From Candidatus Hydrogenedentota bacterium (GTDB lineage: Bacteria > Hydrogenedentota > Hydrogenedentia > Hydrogenedentales > JAEUWI01): a DNA stretch of 64,000 nucleotides. The notes beneath the pieces were generated by a model. The model was not told the DNA's origin, searched no databases, and worked only from the letters and a program-made list of their open reading frames with translations. Each line of letters starts with the position of its first letter. The first letter of the stretch is position 1. Below, in pieces: positions 33,845-41,304 of this stretch. The position numbers and the translations under genes are program-made. Location of the stretch: positions 1-64,000 of the forward strand of contig JACPGE010000106.1 in the NCBI GenBank assembly GCA_016182605.1, given 5' to 3'.

Positions 33845-35155
33845 ATGCTTCATTACCTCGAACTAAAACACACGGGGCCCTCAGAGCACATGCGGCTCGA
33901 CTTTGCCCCCCGGCTCAATATCCTCACCGGTGACAATGGCTTGGGCAAGACTTTCTTGCTTGATGTCGCCTGGTGGGCGTTGACACAGTCTTGGCCCGGC
34001 GAGATGGCTTGGCCTCGGCCTCGCGAGCGAGGGATTGCCGAAATAAACTACAGTTGCAGCACGAGTATTTCCAGTAAAGAGGCCACACTCGTTCGTGCTC
34101 AATTTGGCACAAAACTCGAGAAGTGGCTGAATCCCGCAGGAGCGAGCGTTGACGCTGGGCTACTTTTGTACATGCGGGTCGATGGCAGCTTTTCACTCTG
34201 GGATCCGGTTCGGAACATGCACGAGCCGGCGGATGCATCGAACCTGCCATCACACACGATGCGCCCGCCTGCGTTTCATTTCAGGAACGAAGAAATCTGG
34301 AATGGCCTGCGAAGCAATGGGAATGTGTTCTGCGAAGGACTACTGAGCGATTGGCGAAACTGGAAAATCTCCGATGGGCCCGAATTTCAACTCTTGCGTG
34401 AGGTATTGTTAAAACTCTCGCCCAGCGAGGCTGAAAAATTGGAGCCGGGCGATTTTCAGCGGCTTTCCATCAATGATGTTCGTGATATTCCGACAATCGT
34501 TTTTCCATATGGCCCGGTGCCCGTATCGCTCGCTTCTGCAGGTATGAAACGGATTATTTCCCTTGCTTATCTCATTACATGGATCCATACGGAACATCTC
34601 AATGCCTGCAACGCATTCGGGAAAGATTCAGCCCGGCAATTGACGATACTCATAGACGAAGTGGAAGCGCACCTCCATCCCCAGTGGCAAAGAGTCATTC
34701 TCCCATCGATGCTGAGCGTGGTTGAGGGCTTGGCCAATTCCCTGGCCCCTACCATTGCTACAAGGGCATATCCACAGATTCAGATCATCGCATCCACGCA
34801 CGCTCCCCTCGTGCTTGCGTCCATTGAGCCGGAGTTTGATGAAGCTCGAGACAGGGTTTTTCATTTTGGTGTTGAGCAGGGTGTGGTGCGGGTCGAGGAA
34901 TTGCCTTGGGCCAAGCAGGGCGATGCCGTGAATTGGCTCGTCTCCGAGACCTTCGGGCTGCGGCAAGCGCGGTCAAGAGAGGCGGAAACCGTCATTGAGG
35001 AAGCAGAGGCCTTCATGCGCAACGGGGCGAAGGATGCTACCACTTCACCGGATGTCCGGCGAGAGCGTGATGCCATTCATCAACGGTTAATGCAATACCT
35101 GCCCGATCACGATCCCTTCTGGCCACGATGGGTGGTCCAGACCGGTCAACGCTGA
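33845..35155 (+). CDS. SMC/ABC-type AAA ATPase of an ATPase-HNH module
   Basis: A 436-residue ATPase with an SMC/ABC-like head: Walker A TGDNGLGKT (Lys35), an LSGGQ-equivalent SLASAGMKR (228-236), Walker B LTILIDEVEAHLHP (Asp271, Glu272) and the H-loop ASTHAPLVL (His320). There is no long coiled coil and no TOPRIM domain, so it is closer to PtuA-type or AAA_21 ATPases than to OLD nucleases. It overlaps the next gene by one base (TGATG). Two 60-base lines counted by hand (34441 and 34561) are 47-50% GC against 68% in a nearby housekeeping line, suggesting horizontal acquisition. A weak -10-like TATAGAAT lies at 33807. Confidence 0.85.
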   Translation: MLHYLELKHTGPSEHMRLDFAPRLNILTGDNGLGKTFLLDVAWWALTQSWPGEMAWPRPRERGIAEINYSCSTSISSKEATLVRAQFGTKLEKWLNPAGASVDAGLLLYMRVDGSFSLWDPVRNMHEPADASNLPSHTMRPPAFHFRNEEIWNGLRSNGNVFCEGLLSDWRNWKISDGPEFQLLREVLLKLSPSEAEKLEPGDFQRLSINDVRDIPTIVFPYGPVPVSLASAGMKRIISLAYLITWIHTEHLNACNAFGKDSARQLTILIDEVEAHLHPQWQRVILPSMLSVVEGLANSLAPTIATRAYPQIQIIASTHAPLVLASIEPEFDEARDRVFHFGVEQGVVRVEELPWAKQGDAVNWLVSETFGLRQARSREAETVIEEAEAFMRNGAKDATTSPDVRRERDAIHQRLMQYLPDHDPFWPRWVVQTGQR

Positions 35156-35742
35156 TGATTTGCGTGGAGAAGGTGTCCGAGCCGGAGCAATTCGATGTGG
35201 AGGTGAGGAAGAAAGGCGGTGTTTGGCTGGCGGATCATCCCACGGGCCGGGTTCCACCGTATTGGCGGCCCTTCCTGCCCGCTCTCTCGAAAGGGTTCAA
35301 GCAATTGTGCGGCTATTCGGCGATGTATACGCCCAGCGGCACCGTGGATCATTACGTCGACATCAAGGAGCGCCGGGAGCTTGCCTACGAATGGGACAAC
35401 TATCGTTTCGCTTCTGAACTTCTCAATAGCATGAAGGGCTGCAAAGGCAAGGACGGATCCAAGGTTTTCGATCCGTATGAAGTGAACGACGGGTGGTTTG
35501 AGATCATACTTCCTTCGCTTCAACTGATCGTGACCGATTCGGTGCCCCCGGAATTGCGCGAACAGGCCATGTACACGCTCGAACGCCTTCATCTGCGGGA
35601 CGACGAACGCATCATACGGCAGCGGCGCCATTGGATCGAGGAGTACAAGAATTCGGGCGATATAGGCGTCTTGGAACGCAACGCCCCGCTTCTTGCGCGT
35701 GCTGTCACGAAGCGGCTTCTGGCGGGGCAGCCGATAGTCTGA
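35155..35742 (+). CDS. HNH-like nuclease candidate, partner of the ATPase
   Basis: A 195-residue protein translationally coupled to the ATPase gene (stop and start share one base). A betabeta-alpha/HNH-like pattern is visible: LCGYSAMYTPSGTVDHYV with Asp65-His66, then EWDNYRF (Asn82) and LNSMKG (Asn91, Lys94). The metal-binding and general-base positions of HNH nucleases are thus plausible, but the paired zinc cysteines of most HNH proteins are missing (one Cys at 52). The second half is helical (LREQAMYTLERLHLRDDE) and unassigned. With the ATPase it looks like a defence module; by similarity alone it could also be a non-nuclease partner. Confidence 0.7.
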   Translation: MICVEKVSEPEQFDVEVRKKGGVWLADHPTGRVPPYWRPFLPALSKGFKQLCGYSAMYTPSGTVDHYVDIKERRELAYEWDNYRFASELLNSMKGCKGKDGSKVFDPYEVNDGWFEIILPSLQLIVTDSVPPELREQAMYTLERLHLRDDERIIRQRRHWIEEYKNSGDIGVLERNAPLLARAVTKRLLAGQPIV

Positions 35743-35795
35743 TTCTTACTTGTCGAAACTCGCCGAATCGGCCTGCATTGCTCTTGCCCTGCCGA

Positions 35796-35830
35796 AAATA
35801 AAAAACCCTTCAATCGTGGGGACTGAAGGG
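35796..35830 (-). terminator. Intrinsic terminator of the LysM/M23 peptidase gene
   Basis: On the minus strand CCCTTCA and TGAAGGG form a 7-bp stem around an 11-base loop and are followed by TTTTTTATTTT. It lies about 57 bases beyond the stop codon of the minus-strand peptidase gene and faces the end of the HNH-like gene. Confidence 0.88.
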
Positions 35831-35886
35831 CTGCCCGTCCGTGGGCGTATGGGTATCGCTCCAGGAGAAGTGGAGGATGCTGCCGG

Positions 35887-37002
35887 TTATTGTTCGTGCA
35901 GGTGGGGGTGTGCGCTTTCCTGAGTGAGATGGGTCATGGGATTCACGGCCTGGCCGTGCTGGCGGATCTCCAAGTGGAGGTGGGGGCCGGTGGAGCGCCC
36001 GGAGGAACCCACGTCTCCGAGGATCGTTTCTTTGGTGACCACGTCGCCCGTCTTCACATGATTCACGTCGTTGTGGGCATAGACGGATTCCAGGCCGTTG
36101 CCGTGTTCCACCACCACCACGCGGCCATAGCCGGTTTGCCAACCGCTGAATGTTACGCGGCCCGATTCAATGGGGTAGATGGGAGAACCCGTTTCCGTGG
36201 CGAGATCGATACCATCATGGAAACTCGCATGCCCGGAAAATGGATCCTTGCGCATGCCGAAACCCGAGGTGAGCCGTGCATCGCCACCAACGGCAGACTC
36301 CCAGGGCGCCCGCACCGGATCCGTGGTTGTTATTGCGCGGCCGTCCATCACTTCCCGAATCAGGCCGGTAATCGTCGAGAGGTGCCCTGGCACTTCCCGA
36401 ATCATTTCCAGGGCGCGTTCGGCGGTGAGACTCAGTTCGGGCCCCCCAATCGCGGTGGCGGCGGGCGCCGGCTTTTCCACAGGGGGTTCTGCGTTCTTGA
36501 TGCCCGGCGCGTCCAGTTTCTTAACTTCGACTTGGTCTTCCAGTATGTTGAATACCGGCGAGACCATCTCACTGGGCGGCTCGAAAGCCTTCGACAGGGA
36601 GAGAGGCGGCGCCAGCGGGGTCATGTCGAGAGAAGGCGCCGAGGACGGCAAAGCCAACGGCGCCGATGATGAGGAGAGCACCGAAAGATCGAGTTGCTGT
36701 CCGGGATGAATCATGTCTGGATCGGAAAGCCGGTTTGCGCGTGCCACCCGGTCCACCCCCGCGTAGATTTCCGTCAGGGAAGGATTGTGGCCCCGGCCAA
36801 GCAGGTGTTCGCGTACGATGCGGGAGAGGTTATCTCCCGCTTGTACGGTGTGTGTGGCCGAAGGCGGCGCCGTTTGAGGCGTGGCCAATTGGGAGGAGAG
36901 CACGGCCTGATGAAGATTGCGAAAGTGGGGGGTGACGCTGACTGTGGCCCGGCTCTGTGGCGTTGCGCTTTGGCTGAGGTTCGTGGTGACCTGAATATAC
37001 AT
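35887..37002 (-). CDS. LysM and M23 metallopeptidase domain protein
   Basis: This 371-residue protein has a LysM peptidoglycan-binding domain at about 51-107 (THTVQAGDNLSRIV, IHPGQQL), a proline-rich linker and a C-terminal lysostaphin-like M23 zinc peptidase. The metal ligands are in HDGID (His262, Asp266) and HLH (His341, His343), followed by LEIRQHGQAVNP. It should cleave or remodel peptidoglycan cross-links. No classical signal peptide follows the ATG at 37002, so export may be non-canonical; a longer upstream frame does not help. It is transcribed alone or after the next membrane protein gene and ends at a strong terminator. Confidence 0.88.
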   Translation of the reverse strand: MYIQVTTNLSQSATPQSRATVSVTPHFRNLHQAVLSSQLATPQTAPPSATHTVQAGDNLSRIVREHLLGRGHNPSLTEIYAGVDRVARANRLSDPDMIHPGQQLDLSVLSSSSAPLALPSSAPSLDMTPLAPPLSLSKAFEPPSEMVSPVFNILEDQVEVKKLDAPGIKNAEPPVEKPAPAATAIGGPELSLTAERALEMIREVPGHLSTITGLIREVMDGRAITTTDPVRAPWESAVGGDARLTSGFGMRKDPFSGHASFHDGIDLATETGSPIYPIESGRVTFSGWQTGYGRVVVVEHGNGLESVYAHNDVNHVKTGDVVTKETILGDVGSSGRSTGPHLHLEIRQHGQAVNPMTHLTQESAHPHLHEQ

Positions 37003-37153
37003 CACGCGGATCCCTGCGGGCGCCGTCTGCGGCCCAATTCCTGCCTGTGAAGGCGAATACGTTGCCTGAAGACAGAGCAAGGGATGTGCCACAGTGGTGT
37101 TCTTGTCTAAGCCATTGAAAACAGGGAAGTTAAGAGGCTGGCGCGGGGCGGAT

Positions 37154-37660
37154 CTAGGGGGAGGGCGGCAGAAGCTGCCGATCGGAAGGCGGATTCTGCC
37201 CACCTTGCCGGCGCAGATCGGGCGCGTCTTTCATGGTGAAGGACAGCACGCTCCAGCCCTGCCGGGTCTTTCCACGAAGCGTCGCGAGATAGCTTTGCCG
37301 ATCCATGTGTCCGCCGGGCCGCTCCAGATCCAGCTCGCCCCGGAATTCGATGTACTCCCCCTTCAACGCATGGCTCGAATCCCGGAAATAGACCATCTTG
37401 ATCTCCGGACCGGGCAACGCCTTCGTGACGTGCTCCCGGAGGGCAAGATAGGCATCGGCACGGATGAGCTCTTGCGCGTAAGTGGCGGCGCGGGCCCGGC
37501 CCGCCTGAAGCGGGCTCAGTAGCGATTCGGGCAGTTGGGTATCGCGCATGAAGAGGTACAACACACCGCACGCGGCCAGCACGATGAGTCCGCCGAAGAA
37601 GATCATCTTGCGTTGAAACTCGAGTCGATCGGGGCTCGGCGGGATTCCGTGTCGGGCCAT
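37154..37660 (-). CDS. Hypothetical single-pass membrane protein, 168 aa
   Basis: A membrane anchor lies near residues 19-38 (KMIFFGGLIVLAACGVLYLF), with a basic N-terminus inside and about 130 residues outside that mix helices and strands. It is unassigned. The ATG at 37660 was chosen over one 27 bases upstream, because the upstream one falls inside the dispersed repeat element. Its stop lies 152 bases before the M23 peptidase start. A cell-envelope role is suggested only by the neighbours. Confidence 0.7.
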   Translation of the reverse strand: MARHGIPPSPDRLEFQRKMIFFGGLIVLAACGVLYLFMRDTQLPESLLSPLQAGRARAATYAQELIRADAYLALREHVTKALPGPEIKMVYFRDSSHALKGEYIEFRGELDLERPGGHMDRQSYLATLRGKTRQGWSVLSFTMKDAPDLRRQGGQNPPSDRQLLPPSP

Positions 37661-37680
37661 GGTGTGATTCCAGAGACTAA

Positions 37681-37890
37681 CCCGCATATTTCACCACTTC
37701 AAGCCCACTTGTCAACGAGCACGGATTGGAGGGTGGTGAAATATGCTCAGCGTGACGATGGTGCTGGCGTTCACCGGGCAGGATAAATCACAGGCTGTCT
37801 GGCGATACCGCAGCGCATGCCGTGGCAATTGCGGATCTGAGAGGGTGTTATGAATCGAACGTGCGAAGCCCGTGATTTATCCGAACTAAG
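37681..37890. repeat. Dispersed palindromic element, copy B
   Basis: This element is strongly similar to 15044-15252 along its whole length. It starts CCCGCATATTTCACCACTTC, and the best block runs from GGTGAAATATGCTCAGCGTGA through GGCGATACCGC with few mismatches. GCATATTTCACCAC pairs with GTGGTGAAATATGC over 14 bp. It ends with GCCCGTGATTTATCC like copy A, but the left-hand direct repeat is missing. The MurJ-like gene's stop codon lies within its last bases, so the element was inserted close to two genes without breaking either. Confidence 0.85.
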
Positions 37891-39373
37891 GGCGATTCCC
37901 GGGAGCAATGCGCTCCGTCAACCGGTAGCATAGTATGAGGAGCGCCAGCGATGCGAATGCGTGGATGGGCAGCAGCATTGCCGCCGGCAGTGCGGGCGCG
38001 TGGGGCGCACCCAGTCTCCACAGGAAGTGCGCGCATGCCAATGCAAGTGTTGGCAACGCAATCCGCCAGGACGCGTGCAGCCACCGGGACAGTGCGATGC
38101 GGGACTCCGCGCGCCCATGGATCAGCCAGAAGGCAAAGGCCGCGCCCAGTGTGGTGGATGCCGCAAAGGCCAGACTGATGCCAAGCAAGTCGAAGCCCGG
38201 TATGAGTAGCAGACACAGTAGTGGCAGCGTAATGCAGCGAAGCACCATCACGGCGAGATAGGCGCTGTGGCGCTGCTGGGCAAAGAGGCAGCGGCAGGCG
38301 AGCGCTTCCAGCAGCCAGCCGGGCAGCGCGAGGGCATGCCCCACGATCACGTGGGCGGTGCGCTCCGCCGCCACGCCATCAAACGCGCCATACTGCAGCA
38401 CGGCCCGAATGAGTTCCACGCGCATCAACACCAGCCAGAGCGCGAGCGGTACGGTGGCCCGGAGCAGGATGGCCGCCGTCCGCTCCAGAGAATGCAGGAG
38501 GCGGCTGCGATCGCCGTTGTGCACCATGGCCGCCGCCAGAGGGAACCAGGCGCTCATGAGGATGAGATCCACCACGCCCACGGGAATCTGGATCAGGCTG
38601 TAGCTGAAGTTCATGCAGGAAAGCGCGCCACTTCCCAGGTAGCCCGCAGCCGCCACCATGAAGAGCGCAAGAAACTGTTGCAGCGAGTTGACGCCGAGCA
38701 GGGGCGCTGAAGCACCGAGCAGTTGCCGGCCTCCCGGGATGGAGAGGCTTCCTGGCCACACACGCAGATCGGCCCGCGCGAAAATAGCCTGAACGGCGAG
38801 CAGGAGCCCCCCGCTCACGGGCAGGGCGATCGCGAGCGGCCGGTAATCCGTGCCCTGCGCTGCAAGCAGGAGGGCCGCGGCAAGTGTGGCGCCGATCACG
38901 AGTCCATCGAGCGCGGCGAGTACGTAGCGTTGCTGTGCCGCGTTGACGGCCTTCAGCACCGAAGCGGGGAAGAAGAAGAGCACGGCAATGGCCATCCAGC
39001 GCAGGAGTTCCGCGGCGCCGGCGCGCGATTCCAGGGAGGCGCCCTGGCCCAACAGCGCGACAATCCAGGGCGCCGTGGCAAACAGGGCGCTTCCGGCCAA
39101 TGCGCCTGCCAGGAGCATCCAGCCCGCCACAATCAACACGTTGGTGCGGGCACGGCGCTCATGTTGATAGAAGGGCAGGAACGCGTTGTAGACGAGACTG
39201 TCCACGATGAGATAGAGGCCAATGGGCGCGCTCTTGGCCAGGAGATAGGCGTCGGTCCCGGTATTCGCGCCAAAGCGGTAGGCCAGCAGCAGGCCCGCAA
39301 GCACCTGAATGACCTTGGAAAATATGCCCACCGCACCAAGTATAAGTGCGGGCCGCAGCAGGGCGCTGTTCAC
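37886..39373 (-). CDS. MurJ/Wzx-like lipid flippase (MVF family)
   Basis: A 495-residue protein of about 13-14 membrane helices in the MurJ (MVF) family. The N-terminal pattern ILGAVGIFSKVIQVLAGLLLAYRFGAN and the later FNFSYSLIQIPVGVV-like motif (here MNFSYSLIQIPVGVVDLILM) are typical. By context it flips a lipid-linked sugar precursor of the exopolysaccharide rather than lipid II. The GTG at 39373 overlaps the stop of the O-antigen-ligase gene (GTGA), which fixes the start. Expected partners (ligase, tyrosine kinase) are in the same operon. Confidence 0.85.
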   Translation of the reverse strand: MNSALLRPALILGAVGIFSKVIQVLAGLLLAYRFGANTGTDAYLLAKSAPIGLYLIVDSLVYNAFLPFYQHERRARTNVLIVAGWMLLAGALAGSALFATAPWIVALLGQGASLESRAGAAELLRWMAIAVLFFFPASVLKAVNAAQQRYVLAALDGLVIGATLAAALLLAAQGTDYRPLAIALPVSGGLLLAVQAIFARADLRVWPGSLSIPGGRQLLGASAPLLGVNSLQQFLALFMVAAAGYLGSGALSCMNFSYSLIQIPVGVVDLILMSAWFPLAAAMVHNGDRSRLLHSLERTAAILLRATVPLALWLVLMRVELIRAVLQYGAFDGVAAERTAHVIVGHALALPGWLLEALACRCLFAQQRHSAYLAVMVLRCITLPLLCLLLIPGFDLLGISLAFAASTTLGAAFAFWLIHGRAESRIALSRWLHASWRIALPTLALACAHFLWRLGAPHAPALPAAMLLPIHAFASLALLILCYRLTERIAPGNRP

Positions 39374-40782
39374 GGCGTCCCGCCGCAGGACCGCTGCCCC
39401 TGCCGTGCAAGGATGAGCCCCACAATCCAGGTGAAGGGCACCGCGATAATTGTGATGAAGAAGGCCACCGAAGCAATGCTGTGCACGCCCATGCCCACTG
39501 TGGCCGCGATAGCGCCGTGTTGCAGCAAGCGCGCATCGGGAGCCGCGCCGCTTGCGGGCCGCAATGCGCGCAGCAACGTGGACAAGAGGCAAAGAAATGC
39601 AAGGAGCCCTGCCAGGCCGCACTCGGCCAGCAACTGAAAATACTGGCTGTCATAGTAAGAGCGGTGCCGCGCCGCGAGTCCGAGGCCGAGAAGCGGATAA
39701 TCCCGAAATGCAAGCAGCGCCGTCTTCCATGCAACCATCCGATCGTGAAAGGAGGAGCCTGGCCGGCTCAGGCGGAAGAAGATATCGTCTCCCCAGAGCA
39801 GCAGGAGCAGCGCCGCGCATAACAGCATGGGGGCGCGCAAGCGCGGCAGCCACAGCCACGCGTAGGTTGCGGCCACGGCGAGCAGCGCAGCGAAACCGGT
39901 TTTCGAGCCGGTGCCATCCAAGGCCCATACGGAGGCGATCGCCGTAAGCAGGCCCAGCGCAAACCAGCGTTGCATCCGCATCAGCGCGATGCCGATAGCC
40001 GCGCCGAAGACGAACGAACCGGCGAAGTGGTTCGCGGCGCCGTCGACCCAGCCGCGCTCGAAGGTGCGGTACGCGCCCGCGGGTAGATCCTCGAGGGGAT
40101 AGATCGACTCGGATATGCCACAGCACGCCGCTGCGATGACGGGCAGCAGCCACGCATAGAGCGCGGAATCATCGAGGCTGGGCGCCAGCGTATGGGCGAG
40201 GATGAGCACCAGCGCAACATAATACAGGTTGGCGAGGTAGAGCAGTGGCCCTGCGGCGTGCAGGAGTGTGCCTTGCGCCAAACCGGCCAACGCGGAAAGG
40301 GTGACGGCGCAGAGAAAAAGGAGGAGCGCGCGGTGAAATGGCGCGGGCCGCAATGCGTGGCGGTGGGGCGTGTTTCGATGCGGTTGGCCCCACGTGGCGC
40401 GGAGCACGGCCAATAACATGCCGGCGCACGCGAGATGATCCAGACGGAGGTAGAGCAGTTCATCGCCCAGAGGGCTAAGCGCGATTCGCGGGGTGAAGAT
40501 CGCCATCGCAGGCAGGAACAGCAGCCCGAAGTGGGGCGCGGCGCAGCCGATCGCGTACAACATGAATCCCACAAGAAGCAGCGGATTCTCGGTCCTGTAT
40601 GCCAGTGCCAGCAGGGCAATGGCGCCGGCGCACATCAAAAGGGGCATCAGCGGATCGCGGCACAGGCGCGCGGGCAACAACGCACCTGTAATGGCATCGC
40701 TGCACGCCGCAGGTGCGGACCAGATGCGGGCAATCAGCGATGCGTCCAGCAGCCCTCCCGAGCCTGTGCCGCCGGGGTTCAT
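39370..40782 (-). CDS. O-antigen ligase/polymerase family membrane protein
   Basis: A 470-residue polytopic protein (about 11-13 helices) with the large extracytoplasmic loop of the Wzy_C/O-antigen-ligase family. The segment PGSSFHDRMVAWKTALLAFRD with PLLGLG is characteristic, containing the Arg and the following His-rich loop (GLAARHRSYYDSQYFQLLAECG). It probably joins or polymerises polysaccharide outside the membrane. The ATG overlaps the stop of the upstream gene (ATGA), and its own stop overlaps the flippase start (GTGA), so the operon is tightly coupled. Confidence 0.86.
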   Translation of the reverse strand: MNPGGTGSGGLLDASLIARIWSAPAACSDAITGALLPARLCRDPLMPLLMCAGAIALLALAYRTENPLLLVGFMLYAIGCAAPHFGLLFLPAMAIFTPRIALSPLGDELLYLRLDHLACAGMLLAVLRATWGQPHRNTPHRHALRPAPFHRALLLFLCAVTLSALAGLAQGTLLHAAGPLLYLANLYYVALVLILAHTLAPSLDDSALYAWLLPVIAAACCGISESIYPLEDLPAGAYRTFERGWVDGAANHFAGSFVFGAAIGIALMRMQRWFALGLLTAIASVWALDGTGSKTGFAALLAVAATYAWLWLPRLRAPMLLCAALLLLLWGDDIFFRLSRPGSSFHDRMVAWKTALLAFRDYPLLGLGLAARHRSYYDSQYFQLLAECGLAGLLAFLCLLSTLLRALRPASGAAPDARLLQHGAIAATVGMGVHSIASVAFFITIIAVPFTWIVGLILARQGQRSCGGTP

Positions 40783-41231
40783 ACTGCGGGCGCCGGGAGT
40801 GCCAGCAACGCCACGTCGTGCACGATCCCTTCGAAGACCGCACGTTCCGTTTCAATGCGCATGTTGCGGCCGGGCACGAGCCGTTCATTCTTGAACAACA
40901 GCCGGTCCTGCGCATCGACGAGTGCCCGGACCTGCACTTCGATCTCCTGTGCGCCCGCGGCGCCCACGCACCCCATCACCCGTGCGATGGGCTCGCCATT
41001 GCGCGGGTCCTTTTCTTCGGGTTGCGCCTTCGCCAGCTCACAGAGCCATTGCGTGCCCGGGGGCAGGGTCAGGGTGATGCGCGCCCAGCGCACGGTCAAC
41101 TCACCCGCATAGGGCGGCGCCACGCGGTGTTCGGTCATCACCAGGCGGTACCCCGCGGCCACAAACAGCGCCAGCGCGAGCACCAGCAAGAGGTCGAAGA
41201 GGTTGAAAGAGAGTTTGCGCAACGGTGTCAT
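40779..41231 (-). CDS. DUF4330-like membrane-anchored protein
   Basis: A 150-residue protein with one N-terminal membrane helix (FNLFDLLLVLALALFVAAGY) and a beta-rich extracytoplasmic domain. The start pattern (FNLFDLLLVLAL) and its place between an exopolysaccharide tyrosine kinase gene and the ligase gene match DUF4330, a family usually found in exopolysaccharide operons with unknown function. It has a 4-base overlap with the ligase gene and a 73-base gap from the kinase gene. Confidence 0.7.
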   Translation of the reverse strand: MTPLRKLSFNLFDLLLVLALALFVAAGYRLVMTEHRVAPPYAGELTVRWARITLTLPPGTQWLCELAKAQPEEKDPRNGEPIARVMGCVGAAGAQEIEVQVRALVDAQDRLLFKNERLVPGRNMRIETERAVFEGIVHDVALLALPAPAV

Positions 41232-41304
41232 GAGAGGCCAATCCCCGGTTCGAATTGGAGGGTAGCATAGCCGATTCGCCGCGTAATTGGCACGTGATGC
41301 CGGC

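Noticed and set aside
33845-35742. Naming the ATPase-HNH pair ptuA/ptuB
   Set aside because: The architecture is similar, but the HNH protein lacks the usual cysteine pairs and I could not confirm family membership without a search.
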